Below, in pieces: positions 7,441 through 16,995 of a stretch of DNA of 64,000 nucleotides. The notes beneath the pieces were generated by a model, which was given only the letters and a program-made list of their open reading frames with translations, searched no databases and was not told the origin of the DNA. Made by a program: the position numbers and the translations under genes. Source of the DNA: Chitinophagaceae bacterium (GTDB lineage Bacteria; Bacteroidota; Bacteroidia; Chitinophagales; Chitinophagaceae); the NCBI GenBank assembly GCA_003168265.1, contig PMSV01000013.1, forward strand, positions 1-64,000, written 5' to 3'. The first letter of the stretch is position 1. Each line of letters begins with the position of its first letter.

Positions 7441-7891
7441 AATGGGGAATTATTTTTTTGAAACAAATACTGTTTCCGCTTTCCAGGTATCTTCCGAATC
7501 GCGGGATCTGCCGGTAACCGTTTTTTTCATAGAGGGCAATGGCTTCTGGCTGGTTTCTTCCGGTTTCCAGGACGAGACAATTATAACCGATTTCTGAAGC
7601 CCATTTTTCGAGTTCGAGCAGGATTGCTGTAGCATAGCTTTTTCCCCGGCTGCCGGGTTCCACATACATTCTTTTGATTTCAATGCAGTCGTCATTAAAA
7701 GATCGAAGGGCACCACAACCAACCGGCAGGTCCTGCTCAAAGGCGACCAAGGCCTGGGCCAGTTTGCCGATTTGATTTAGGGTGGCATAGAATTCCTGTT
7801 CATCGCCATCGCGTATGCGTAGTTCTTCTTCCAGCCGGTAGGCGAGTTTTTGGAATTCGGGATTTTCTGAATTGGTACGAAGGAGTTTCAT
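7433..7891 (-). CDS. GNAT-family N-acetyltransferase
   Basis: The 152-residue product has a clear GNAT core: ALVAFEQDLPVGCGALRSF (about 47-65), motif A IEIKRMYVEPGSRGKSYATAIL (from about 71, with the R-G-K-S-Y-A acetyl-CoA loop), and motif B CLVLETGRNQPEAIALYEKNGY (from about 98). It resembles the small YobR/PaiA-like GNAT proteins. The substrate is unknown. It starts 23 bases after the stop of the beta-CASP gene on the same strand, so co-transcription is likely. Confidence 0.85.
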   Translation of the reverse strand: MKLLRTNSENPEFQKLAYRLEEELRIRDGDEQEFYATLNQIGKLAQALVAFEQDLPVGCGALRSFNDDCIEIKRMYVEPGSRGKSYATAILLELEKWASEIGYNCLVLETGRNQPEAIALYEKNGYRQIPRFGRYLESGNSICFKKIIPHSI

Positions 7892-7914
7892 TTAAAGAAT
7901 GCGCTTGCGGCCAT

Positions 7915-9315
7915 TCAAATTCCAATTTCATAATGCTGGGGCGGGATTTCAACGTCCATGAATCCTTTTTTCAGCAATCTCTCTTTAAAGGCCTGCTGCA
8001 CTTCATATTCGCCATGGACAATAAAGAGTTTTTTTACTTGCCGGGGATCCTGGAAGCTCAGGAATTGGGAGAGGTCATTATAATCTCCATGGGCGCTCAT
8101 GCCGCGGATGCTTCCGATCTCTGCATGTACTTCGTGTTCGATCCCGAAAATATTGACTTCTTTGGCTCCTGCCATGAGTTTGCCGCCAAGAGAGTGGGGC
8201 TCGCAGTAACCGACAAGCAGGATAGTATTGCGGCTATTTTCAATATTGTTGCTGATATGATGTTTGACCCTTCCGGCTTCAGCCATGCCGCTGGCGGAAA
8301 TGATCACAAAGGGGCCATTGCGGTAGTTTAGAGATTTGGACTCGTCGACAGAACGGGTATATTTCAGCCCCTTAAATGCGAAAGGATCTGAATCCTTTTC
8401 CATGAGGGCTTTAACGTCCTTGTTGAATAATTGAGGATATTTCTTGACTATTTGCGTCACTTCTGTGCTCAGAGGGCTATCCACATAATAATCGAGGGCC
8501 GGCAGGCGGTTCTGCAGTTCGAGTTGATTGAGATGGAAGAGCAATTCCTGGGTACGCCCTACACTGAAGGAGGGAATGATCAATTTGCCTTTTTTTTGCA
8601 GACAGGTTTTTTCAATCCATTGCAATAGCAGGTTGGGGGTGTCGACATCTGCAGGGTGCAGGCTATTGCCGTACGTAGATTCTATGATGATATAATCAGC
8701 CTGGGGAAAGGATTCGGGAGGATCCAGGATGACATTGTGATAGCGTCCAACGTCCCCGCTGAAGGTCAGGCGGGTTTCTTTGCCTTCTTCTTTTATTTTA
8801 AGATGGACGGTGGCGCTTCCGATGATATGGCCGGCGTCCTTATACATGAGATCTACATTCTCATCGACGGTATACCACTCGTCATAACCCAGGGAGGTGA
8901 AATGGTCCATTGCTGCCCTGGCATCTTCTTCATTGTACATGGGTTGGAGATAGGTTTGCCCTTCGGCGACCCTTCTTTTGTTCACGAATTTTATATCTTC
9001 CTGTTGAATGCCGGCCGAATCCTCCAATAATACGGCAGTCAATTCTCTTGTGGCGGGCGTACAGACAATCTTGCCACTGAATCCATCCTTGACTAACTTG
9101 GGTATGAGACCACTATGATCGATATGTGCATGGGAAAGGATCAGGAAATCCACTTCGGAGGGTTCGAATCCCCATTCCCGGTTAAGCCTGTCTGTGTCCG
9201 GGCCCAGGCCCTGAAACATACCGCAGTCCAGCAAATATCTTTTCCCATTCTTTAGCGTTAAAAGGTGTTTAGAGCCGGTTACGGTTCGGGCAGCGCCATG
9301 GAAAGCAATCTTCAT
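7915..9315 (-). CDS. Metallo-beta-lactamase-fold beta-CASP ribonuclease-like protein
   Basis: The 466-residue product has the full order of the RNA-processing beta-CASP family. Its N-terminal MBL part holds the zinc motif LSHAHIDHSGLIPKL (about 60-74). Later ligands lie in DAGHIIGSATVHL (about 160-172) and TFSGDVGRY (about 183-191). The beta-CASP cap contains DSPLSTEVTQI (about 283-293) and ISASGMAEAGRVKHH (about 338-352). The C-terminal RNA-specificity region ends with VHGEYEVQQAF. All metal-binding motifs appear intact, so it should be an active endo/exonuclease on RNA. This family (CPSF-100-like, TTHA0252 type) acts in RNA maturation or decay; the precise targets here are unknown. Confidence 0.9.
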   Translation of the reverse strand: MKIAFHGAARTVTGSKHLLTLKNGKRYLLDCGMFQGLGPDTDRLNREWGFEPSEVDFLILSHAHIDHSGLIPKLVKDGFSGKIVCTPATRELTAVLLEDSAGIQQEDIKFVNKRRVAEGQTYLQPMYNEEDARAAMDHFTSLGYDEWYTVDENVDLMYKDAGHIIGSATVHLKIKEEGKETRLTFSGDVGRYHNVILDPPESFPQADYIIIESTYGNSLHPADVDTPNLLLQWIEKTCLQKKGKLIIPSFSVGRTQELLFHLNQLELQNRLPALDYYVDSPLSTEVTQIVKKYPQLFNKDVKALMEKDSDPFAFKGLKYTRSVDESKSLNYRNGPFVIISASGMAEAGRVKHHISNNIENSRNTILLVGYCEPHSLGGKLMAGAKEVNIFGIEHEVHAEIGSIRGMSAHGDYNDLSQFLSFQDPRQVKKLFIVHGEYEVQQAFKERLLKKGFMDVEIPPQHYEIGI

Positions 9316-9395
9316 GATTTGAAATTTGTTGTTTGAAGGTAAGGAACTAATTCTTAAGTAAGATATTGGTTTTAAATGATTAATCAGATCCAGAC

Positions 9396-9790
9396 ATGAC
9401 TGGTAAAAAAGACCATTACTACCTTTTGCTATGGAAATTCATTTTTATTGGCTGCATTCTGCAAACCGATGTGATATCAGCGCAGGTTGGGGATTCATCG
9501 TTGGCTATTTATCACTCATCCAGAAAAACTTCTTGTAATATACTCCCAATGGAGACGGGCACAACGATATGTTGAAGGCAATTCCAGTCGGGATCAGGGA
9601 TTTTAAATATTTTGCTGTATTTAACAGGTATGGACAAAGGATCTTCTATACGACCAATTCATCTGTTGGCTGGAATGGTAATATAAACGGAGTTCCGCAG
9701 AATCCGGGAACCTATGTCTGGATGGCTTCGGGAACCGCTTATGACCGAAGGCAGATAAATGTTAAGGGGACGGTGGTTTTGATCAAGTGA
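9396..9790 (+). pseudogene. Decayed type IX-secreted protein: signal peptide plus CHU_C domain
   Basis: Two pieces in different frames are preserved. An ATG at 9396 opens a signal-peptide-like sequence (LLLWKFIFIGCILQTDVISA, with cleavage likely before QVGD). It ends at a TGA near 9567 after out-of-frame residues. In another frame, right after a TAA at 9536-9538, comes a near-complete gliding-motility-type C-terminal domain (CHU_C) from 9539. This begins YTPNGDGHNDMLKAIPVGI and continues with YFAVFNRYGQRIFYTT, GWNGNINGVPQNPGTYVWM and an ending KGTVVLIK. In intact proteins many hundreds of residues lie between the two. A deletion with frameshift has joined them. The domain normally directs export by the type IX system, whose PorT-like component lies at 13474. 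Confidence 0.75.
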
Positions 9791-9934
9791 GAATCATTCA
9801 GAAGCTATTGTTTCAGAACAGTAGCTTTGGCAGTCCCTGAACCAGGAAAAACCCTGATTGTTATCCTAATCGTTAAATTCTGTGCCGGATTTTTGACTTA
9901 TCTCCAAAAGAAAGGAAATTTGCCCAACCTACAT

Positions 9935-12900
9935 ATGTTGAAACATTCCACGAACCAGGTATTTCAGACTGATTCTTCCTCTCGCTGGACAGGATTCAAG
10001 TGGTCTGGAAGGGTCCTCTTACTCTTTTTGTTGATGGCTATTGTCATCATTGCCATTGCTATGTCGCGTGTTTATACCCCCAATCTCCCCCTTTTTGCCG
10101 CCGTCCAGGAAAAACAGGCATTATTGGACACCAGCAGTATCTGGGCCAAAAAAAGCAAGATCTTCAAGCAATACGAAGGGTTCCGAAAATACATCAATGA
10201 AAAACAGGCCTACCAGTCAGGAGCTTATCCCATACCTCGCAGATTCCGTAAAAAAAACGGGGTCGTCGTACAGGCCGACTCCAGTTTCTATTCATTTAAG
10301 AAATTCACAACCGGGATTCGGGCCGCATTTTATGTAAGTTGGGATCGGGAGTCCCTTACCTCCCTGCGTCAGAACATTGCCCACTTGAACGTCATCTTTC
10401 CGGAATGGTTTTTCCTTGATCCCAATGCCGATACACTGATCGTCCGCGAGGATACGGCGGCGCTCAATATCATGAACAAAGCCCCGGTGAAAGTCCTGCC
10501 CATCCTCACCAACAACTTCAACCAGGGATTCCATGGCGATGTAGTCCATAGAATCTTCACGGATAAAAAGAAAAGGGAAAGACTGATCAGTGACATCATC
10601 AGAGCATTGAAAAAAGACAGCCTGGACGGAATCAATATCGACTTCGAAGAGCTCAAAGAGCCCCGCAGCGAGACCTTTGTGAATTTTCAGAAAGAGCTTT
10701 ATGAAAAAATGCATGCGCTGGGTTACCTCGTATCCCAGGATGTATCCCCATTCAATGAGGACTATGATTTGACCGATCTTGCCAAATACAACGACTATGT
10801 CTGTCTGATGGCTTACGATCAATATTCTGAAAGTACCGAGCCGGGGCCTATCTCCCACCAGAAATGGGTGGAAGCGGCAGTCGATCAGGCCGCCAGGAAG
10901 ATTCCGGCAAATAAATTCATTCTGGCCATTGCCGGATTCGGGTATGATTGGACCCTCAACGCACAGGGAAAGGTCGATTCGGTCAAGCCGATCAAATACC
11001 AGGATGCCCTGATTCTGGCAAGAAGTTTTGACGGAAGTATTGATTTTGACAATAACTCGTATAATCTTCATTTCAGTTACGGTGACGAGAAGGGGATAGA
11101 CCATGAAGTGCATTTTACAGATGCTGCAACCGCATTCAATTCCATGAGATTTGCCGTCGAATATGGTCTCAGCGGGGTTTCTCTCTGGAGGCTGGGATCG
11201 GAAGATTCCCGTATTTGGGATTTTTATGATCGTGATCTGGACCTGGATAGCATAAAGCGATATGATTTTTCAAACTTCAGCAATGTTAAAATGCTGGTAA
11301 GCGATGAAACTGTTGCCTATTCCGGTGAGGGGGAAGTTCTCGATATCCTGGGCGGTCCGACCAGCGGAAGGCTCAGCCTCGAAATTGATAGCAGTGAATA
11401 CCTGATCAGTGAAGAGAGATATGACACCCTGCCTTCCAAATGGGTGGCTAAGAAATACGGGACCCAGGATAAGAAAAAACTGGTTCTCACATTCGATGAT
11501 GGTCCCGATCCTGTTTATACGCCCCAGATACTAGACATCCTGAGCCGAGAAAAAGTTCCTGCAGCCTTTTTCCTTGTAGGCATCAATGCGGAGAACAATA
11601 TTCCCATTGTCAAAAGAATATTCCGCGAAGGGCATGAAATCGGGAACCATACATTTACGCATCCCAACATAGCTAAAGTCAGCCGCAAAAGGGCAGTTCT
11701 GGAAATAGAAGCCACCCGATTATTGATTGAATGCATTACTGGCAGATCTACCATCATGTTCAGGGCTCCTTTTAACGCCGACTTTGAACCGCAGAAAGCA
11801 GAAGAATTGATTCCTGTTGCTATTGCACGGCAACTCAACTATCTGGACATCGGGGAATCCATCGATCCCATGGACTGGGAACCGGGCACTCCTACCGATT
11901 CTATCGTAGCCAGGGTCATACGCAGAAAACAGGATATGACTAATCAGAATCTGAGCGGCAACATCATCCTTTTACACGATGCCGGTGGCGAAAGCCGTCA
12001 GGCTACTGTTGATGCACTCCCCCAGATAATTCATTATTTCAAGGCAAGAGGTTACACTTTTACTACAGTTGCTGATCTTCTCGGCAAAAAGAAGCAGGAC
12101 CTCATGCCCGAAGTGCCCAGGGGAAGTGGCTATTATATTCTGCAAATCAATTATTGGCTGGCTGAATCCGCCTATTGGGGAAGTCATTTCCTTTTTTCGC
12201 TATTCATTTTGTTTATCATCCTTTCCATCGTCCGAATCGTCTTTCTTGGCTCTATTGCAACACAGGAACATTACTATGAAAAGAACCTCCACCGTAAACC
12301 TTTCTGGTTACCCGATGGCAGTTACGCGCCCCTGGTAAGCATCATCGTTCCCGCGTTCAATGAAGAGATCAATGCAGTAGGTTCCGTAAATAGTCTTCTG
12401 AATGGTGACTATCCCCGGCTGGAAATCATTTTTGTAGACGATGGAAGTAAGGATAGCACTTTTGAAAAGGTCAATGCGGCATTTGCAGGTAATCCCCGGG
12501 TTAAAGTGTTAACCAAGCCGAATGGAGGAAAAGCCTCCGCACTTAACTTTGGTATTCAACAGTCCCAGGCTGATTTCGTTGTATGCATTGATGCAGATAC
12601 CAAATTAATGCCCGATGCCATTTCAAGACTGATGATGCATTTTTGTCCAAGGATTCCTACAAATGCACAGACACAAGTACAGAATGAAGTGGGCGCCGTG
12701 GCCGGAAACGTCAAAGTAGGCAACCAGGTCAACCTGCTTACAAGATGGCAATCAATCGAATATACTTCCAGTCAAAACTTTGACCGAAAAGCATTTTCTT
12801 ACCTGAATGGCATCACTGTTGTACCAGGCGCTATCGGCGCTTTTCGAAAAAAAGCCATCGAAGATGCAGGAGGTTTTACCACAGATACGCTGGCCGAGGA

Positions 12901-13456
12901 CTGCGAACTCACAATACGTATCCTGCGACAGGGTTATCTGGTCGAAAACGAAGACAAGGCCATCGCCCTGACGGAATCGCCCGAGACGTTGAAAATGTTT
13001 TTCAAGCAAAGATTCCGTTGGAGTTTCGGTGTCATGCAAACATTTTGGAAAAACCGGGATACTCTTTTCAATAGTAAATACAAATGGTTAGGATGGGCTG
13101 CAATGCCCAATATTTTGGTCTTCCAATATATCATTCCTTCCGTTATTCCTTTTGCCGATTTTTTCATGATTATCGGGCTGATTACTGGAAATACAGCAAA
13201 GATCGGAACCTATTATCTGATCTTCATGTTGGTTGATGTGGCTGTAGCTGTGTTGGCCTTTAGCTTCGAAAAGGAGAAAAAAATAAAATTGCTCTGGCTG
13301 ATTCCGCAACGACTGGTCTGGAGATGGCTGCTATGGTTTGTACTTTATAAAACATTCAGAAAAGCGATCAAAGGAGAGCTGCAGCATTGGGGCGTTTTAA
13401 AAAGGACGGGGAATGTAAAAGAGTTGGGAGTCTATGCAGGCAGAATCATTCCCTGA
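9935..13456 (+). CDS. Trimodular GH18 - NodB deacetylase - GT2 polysaccharide synthase
   Basis: This 1173-residue protein joins three enzymes of beta-linked N-acetylhexosamine polymers. A membrane helix at about 23-43 is followed by a GH18 module (about 115-455) with DGINIDFEE at 231-239; the catalytic acid is E238 and the usual second Asp is N234. The NodB module (about 512-715) has TFDDGP (519-524), the metal pair H572/H576 and LLHD with H681. A helix at 750-771 returns the chain to the cytoplasm. The GT2 module (from about 798) has DAD at 886-888, ED at 988-989 and QRFRW at 1025-1029, then several membrane helices. Topology therefore puts hydrolase and deacetylase in the periplasm and the synthase inside, fitting synthesis, export and trimming of a chitin- or PNAG-like polymer. 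The ATG at 9935 is chosen over an upstream TTG (9827), whose added residues do not look coding. It is a single-gene unit. Confidence 0.9.
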   Translation: MLKHSTNQVFQTDSSSRWTGFKWSGRVLLLFLLMAIVIIAIAMSRVYTPNLPLFAAVQEKQALLDTSSIWAKKSKIFKQYEGFRKYINEKQAYQSGAYPIPRRFRKKNGVVVQADSSFYSFKKFTTGIRAAFYVSWDRESLTSLRQNIAHLNVIFPEWFFLDPNADTLIVREDTAALNIMNKAPVKVLPILTNNFNQGFHGDVVHRIFTDKKKRERLISDIIRALKKDSLDGINIDFEELKEPRSETFVNFQKELYEKMHALGYLVSQDVSPFNEDYDLTDLAKYNDYVCLMAYDQYSESTEPGPISHQKWVEAAVDQAARKIPANKFILAIAGFGYDWTLNAQGKVDSVKPIKYQDALILARSFDGSIDFDNNSYNLHFSYGDEKGIDHEVHFTDAATAFNSMRFAVEYGLSGVSLWRLGSEDSRIWDFYDRDLDLDSIKRYDFSNFSNVKMLVSDETVAYSGEGEVLDILGGPTSGRLSLEIDSSEYLISEERYDTLPSKWVAKKYGTQDKKKLVLTFDDGPDPVYTPQILDILSREKVPAAFFLVGINAENNIPIVKRIFREGHEIGNHTFTHPNIAKVSRKRAVLEIEATRLLIECITGRSTIMFRAPFNADFEPQKAEELIPVAIARQLNYLDIGESIDPMDWEPGTPTDSIVARVIRRKQDMTNQNLSGNIILLHDAGGESRQATVDALPQIIHYFKARGYTFTTVADLLGKKKQDLMPEVPRGSGYYILQINYWLAESAYWGSHFLFSLFILFIILSIVRIVFLGSIATQEHYYEKNLHRKPFWLPDGSYAPLVSIIVPAFNEEINAVGSVNSLLNGDYPRLEIIFVDDGSKDSTFEKVNAAFAGNPRVKVLTKPNGGKASALNFGIQQSQADFVVCIDADTKLMPDAISRLMMHFCPRIPTNAQTQVQNEVGAVAGNVKVGNQVNLLTRWQSIEYTSSQNFDRKAFSYLNGITVVPGAIGAFRKKAIEDAGGFTTDTLAEDCELTIRILRQGYLVENEDKAIALTESPETLKMFFKQRFRWSFGVMQTFWKNRDTLFNSKYKWLGWAAMPNILVFQYIIPSVIPFADFFMIIGLITGNTAKIGTYYLIFMLVDVAVAVLAFSFEKEKKIKLLWLIPQRLVWRWLLWFVLYKTFRKAIKGELQHWGVLKRTGNVKELGVYAGRIIP

Positions 13457-13473
13457 AATAAATAAGAAAAGGA

Positions 13474-14229
13474 TCAACCTTCGAAAATCAGGGAGAAAAC
13501 AATCATCCTCGAATTCAACTTGTCGATAACATTGCTATAGATCAATGTTGGATCCCGGTCATGGACATTGAGCAGACCTTCACTCACTTTGATTTCAGGA
13601 GTCAGGATAAACACGGGGAAATAAAACTGAAAACCCATCCCGCCTTCAATACTGAAATCATAGGGTTTAAGTTTTACGAGATCCTGCGCTTTTCGCGCAT
13701 TGGCATTTGAAGCCAGGTCATACTGGTAATTTCCGCCGCCAAAAACATAAAACCTGAAATTTTCAATCCGGTCGCTCATGAATTTGATATGTGTCGGAAA
13801 TCCGAGGTAGATGGACTCGACCTGTTTTTCAACCGTCGTTTGGACATCGGAACTGGTATTCTGGATCGTGTATTGCAGGTTCTTGTAGGAAAACATAAGT
13901 TGAGGAACTACGATACGAAACTCCCAATGGTCAGCAATCCGGAAAGTGTGCATCCCTGCCAGACCAAAACCGCCGGTATAAAGCGGCTTGACGGCCAGCA
14001 CGCTGTCCTGGGTTTGAAAACTGGGGTCCATCGTCTCATGAAAATGGGAATTGTTATAGATTAGGGCAATCCCCAAGTGATAAAATTTGGAATCATGGTC
14101 GGGCAAATTCAGGTCATCACGAAGCTGGGCGCAAAGCGTCACAGGAAGCGCCAATGCCATAAGCAGGGTTATAAGGAAGGCCAAAGGTTGAATTCCTGTT
14201 AATCTTTTCGCCCGCAGTATATTGTGCAT
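13474..14229 (-). CDS. porT: PorT-family outer-membrane beta-barrel protein of type IX secretion/gliding
   Basis: The 251-residue product has a signal peptide (PLAFLITLLMALALPVTLCAQ, ending about residue 35) and then alternating beta-strand sequence typical of an eight-stranded barrel with large loops. It includes FYHLGIALIYNNSHFH, FRIVVPQLMFSYKNLQY and FSIEGGMGFQFYFPVF, and ends with an aromatic strand, VFSLIFEG. PorT/SprT proteins are needed for the type IX secretion system of Bacteroidota. The order ubiE-porT with overlapping ends, seen here (31 bases), is also found in other members of the phylum and supports the call. The C-terminal part is more divergent than the N-terminal part. Confidence 0.8.
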   Translation of the reverse strand: MHNILRAKRLTGIQPLAFLITLLMALALPVTLCAQLRDDLNLPDHDSKFYHLGIALIYNNSHFHETMDPSFQTQDSVLAVKPLYTGGFGLAGMHTFRIADHWEFRIVVPQLMFSYKNLQYTIQNTSSDVQTTVEKQVESIYLGFPTHIKFMSDRIENFRFYVFGGGNYQYDLASNANARKAQDLVKLKPYDFSIEGGMGFQFYFPVFILTPEIKVSEGLLNVHDRDPTLIYSNVIDKLNSRMIVFSLIFEG

Positions 14230-14948
14230 ATCCCTAAGCTTAACTTTTTTAAATAGGTCTCTTTAAATCCATTCTTTTGCAAAATCTTCAGAAATTCTTC
14301 CCCTTCAGGAAAGGCATTGGCCGATTTATGCAGGTATTCATAGGCCTGCTGATTTCCGGCAATTAATTTCCCGGCCCCCGCAGCGGCCGTATTCATGTAA
14401 ATCGAATAAATCCTGCTAATAAGGAAGTTCTTCGGTTTTGAAAACTCAAGAATAACCAGCTTTCCCCCCGGTTTCAAAACCCTAAAAATCTCCCCAACCC
14501 CTTTTTCCAAATGGGCGAAATTGCGGACTCCAAAAGCAACCGTGACTGCATCAAACGTAGCCTCTGGAAAGTTTATTGCTTCACTGTCACCAGGTTGAAG
14601 GTCGATCAGACCCTTTAACTTTTGTTTTGCAACTTTAATTCGGCCAAATTCCAGCATTTTTCGGGAAATATCAATCCCTGTAATGTGAATTGGCGGTATC
14701 AGGGATTTTGCCATTCGGATGGCCACATCGGCCGTCCCTGTAGCCACATCCAGAACCTTTTGAGGATGGATCGGACGAAGCTCCCTAATAATTAGTCGGC
14801 GCCAGTAAATATCTGTGCCCAGACTAAGGAAACGGTTCAAAAAATCATAACGAAAAGCTATACGGTCAAACATCTCTTCAACTTGCTCCTTTTTGCCAAG
14901 GCTGGAATTATTGTAGGGAACGATATCGTCATGGGAATATTTGGCCAT
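14199..14948 (-). CDS. ubiE: Demethylmenaquinone methyltransferase
   Basis: The 249-residue product methylates demethylmenaquinone with S-adenosylmethionine, the last step of menaquinone synthesis. It shows the UbiE/MenG marks: VEEMFDRIAFRYDFLNRFLS (about 23-42), motif I VLDVATGTADVAIRM (about 66-80), FDAVTVAFGVRNFAH (about 132-146) and FRVLKPGGKLVILEFSKP (about 155-172). The start at 14948 (MAKYSHDD) is preferred to one 18 codons earlier, which lacks family similarity. It lies between dsbD and porT on the same strand and overlaps porT. Bacteroidota use menaquinone, so MenG activity is the expected one. Confidence 0.93.
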   Translation of the reverse strand: MAKYSHDDIVPYNNSSLGKKEQVEEMFDRIAFRYDFLNRFLSLGTDIYWRRLIIRELRPIHPQKVLDVATGTADVAIRMAKSLIPPIHITGIDISRKMLEFGRIKVAKQKLKGLIDLQPGDSEAINFPEATFDAVTVAFGVRNFAHLEKGVGEIFRVLKPGGKLVILEFSKPKNFLISRIYSIYMNTAAAGAGKLIAGNQQAYEYLHKSANAFPEGEEFLKILQKNGFKETYLKKLSLGICTIYCGRKD

Positions 14949-14985
14949 GTGCTGACGAAGATATAGAGTTTGTCTATTTAAGCAA

Positions 14986-16926
14986 CTATTTCCTGTAAGC
15001 ATTCAATCCGCATTCAAGCCAACGCGCGAAATCAGCCGGATCAGGTGTATAATATTTAGTTTTTGTCAGCACTTTTTCGTCTGGGCTGATGATCGCATAT
15101 TGGGGTTGAGAAGTTGCCCCGAAATTCTCTGTTTGAAAAGTTGCCCATTTGTCTCCTACTGTAACGATGGGTTTATTTATGCCTGAACTGGTTTTAAACT
15201 CAGTCTGATCGGTGGCGGGAAGTTTGCTCCTCTCATCCACATAGAGGGAGACTACTACAAATTCTTTTCTCATTAGGCTGTCCACTTCCTGATTCGTCCA
15301 GACCTTTTCTTCCATTCGGCGACAATTTACACAGGCCCATCCTGTAAAATCTATCAGGATCGGCTTATGCTCCTTTTGCGCCAGTTCCAGGGCCTTTTCA
15401 TAATCATTCCGCAACGGCTTTATTCCCCTGACAATCAATACGTGATGCTTATAAATGCTATAGGAAAGCGGAGGCGGAAATCCGCTCAGCAATTTCAGGT
15501 TGGCAAAACGGCTATTTGTTAGAGCAGGAAGAAGGTAAACTGTAAATGCTCCGAAAAACAATATAAATCCTATCCTTAATGGCGAAAATTTCTTAACAGG
15601 CGAACTATGACCGATGCGCATAAAACCGGTCAAATAGAGTACGATCAGCAATCCGATAATTGCCCAAAGTGCAATGAACACCTCTCTTTTCATGATACCC
15701 CATTGCTCAACATTATCCGCATTGGTAAAAAACTTTACTGCCAGGGCCAGTTCCACGAATCCCAAAACTACTTTTACATCCGTCATCCATCCCCCTGACT
15801 TGGGCAAAGAATGCAGCCAATTGGGAAAAAGTGCAAACAGACCGAAAGGCAGGCCAAGGGCCAGTCCAAAACCCGCAGCGCCAGCGGTTAGCGGCCAAGG
15901 TCCTTCTGTCGCCACATTGGCCAGAAGGGTGCCTAAAATTGGTCCCGTACAGGAAAAAGAAACAATTGCCAATGTACCCGCCATAAAAAATATGCCAGCC
16001 ATATTGCTCACCCCTGATTTCGAACCGGCCATGTTTGCAAGCGAAGAAGGCAACCCGATTTCGAAAAGACCGAAAAAGGAGAGGGCGAAAAGAATGAAAA
16101 TGGTAAAGAAGATTAAATTAAGCCAGACATTAGTACTGATATTATTGAAAATTTCCGGGTTGATGGCCTTCCCTGCAATATGAAAGGGAACGGTAATCAA
16201 TATATAAATAAGGAAAATAAATAACCCATATAAAAGGGCATTACCTATTCCCTTTTTCCTGTCCTCTGTTTTTTTTGTAAAAAAAGTAACGGTCACCGGA
16301 ATCATCGGAAATACACAAGGAGTTAACAAAGCGATCAGGCCGCCCAGAAAACCCAATAAAAAGATGACGAGCAGGCTCTTGTTAGAAGTGCCTTCATCGC
16401 CACAACCGTTTACCGGATGATTCAGATCCAGATTATTGATCTTTATTCTGGCCCTGCTTGTAACTCCTCCTTCCAGTTTTACGGAAAAAGGGAATTCATT
16501 CAACGGATAAAACTCATTGCTCTTTCCGTAACTAAATTTGAAAGTACCGATTAATTGGCCAGGAACCGTCCCTTCTATCCTCAAGGTCGCAATCAGTTCC
16601 GCCTCGTTCTCAAAAATGCGAAAGCTGCCATTACCTAAGGCAGCGTTGCTGATTATATGAGATTCGCCGGATGCATGTAGCACGGAATCAGGGCGGATAG
16701 AGGAATCGGTAAAACTCAGCTCAGTACTCGAAATATCGCTGATGGATTGATTGGGAGCATAGAGTTGCCAATGATTACCGATCCTGGTTTGAAACCTTAA
16801 TTCATACAATCCTTCAGAAATTCTCCTGCTTTCAACCTGCCAATGAAATGCAGTGCTATCTTGAGCGAACGAGTTTTGAAAACAGGAAAATAAAACAAAA
16901 CAAAAAAGAATAATGCGTCGGTTCAT
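14986..16926 (-). CDS. dsbD: Thiol:disulfide interchange protein DsbD
   Basis: The 646-residue product carries electrons from cytoplasmic thioredoxin to periplasmic thiol proteins. It has a signal peptide (RIILFCFVLFSCFQNSFAQ), an N-terminal beta domain to about residue 170, then eight membrane helices (about 185-500). The two exchange cysteines lie in TPCVFPMIPV (about 198) and FSCTGPILG (about 322). The C-terminal thioredoxin domain has GWACVNCRRMEEKVW near 528, with a CVNC active site. The N-terminal domain seems to lack the usual Cys pair, but the next gene upstream encodes a separate domain that has one. The start at 16926 puts the signal peptide at the N-terminus; an earlier in-frame ATG adds 21 unlikely residues. 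Confidence 0.92.
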   Translation of the reverse strand: MNRRIILFCFVLFSCFQNSFAQDSTAFHWQVESRRISEGLYELRFQTRIGNHWQLYAPNQSISDISSTELSFTDSSIRPDSVLHASGESHIISNAALGNGSFRIFENEAELIATLRIEGTVPGQLIGTFKFSYGKSNEFYPLNEFPFSVKLEGGVTSRARIKINNLDLNHPVNGCGDEGTSNKSLLVIFLLGFLGGLIALLTPCVFPMIPVTVTFFTKKTEDRKKGIGNALLYGLFIFLIYILITVPFHIAGKAINPEIFNNISTNVWLNLIFFTIFILFALSFFGLFEIGLPSSLANMAGSKSGVSNMAGIFFMAGTLAIVSFSCTGPILGTLLANVATEGPWPLTAGAAGFGLALGLPFGLFALFPNWLHSLPKSGGWMTDVKVVLGFVELALAVKFFTNADNVEQWGIMKREVFIALWAIIGLLIVLYLTGFMRIGHSSPVKKFSPLRIGFILFFGAFTVYLLPALTNSRFANLKLLSGFPPPLSYSIYKHHVLIVRGIKPLRNDYEKALELAQKEHKPILIDFTGWACVNCRRMEEKVWTNQEVDSLMRKEFVVVSLYVDERSKLPATDQTEFKTSSGINKPIVTVGDKWATFQTENFGATSQPQYAIISPDEKVLTKTKYYTPDPADFARWLECGLNAYRK

Positions 16927-16995
16927 ATAATAAAAATAAAACGAGTCCGATGCAAAGAACTCGTTTCTATGATTTAAGGAAAGTCGCACACATGA

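Noticed and set aside
10292-11113. A 273-residue open frame on the minus strand inside the GH18 module
   Set aside because: It is fully antisense to a well-supported domain, has no protein-family features, and its length follows from codon bias of the real gene.
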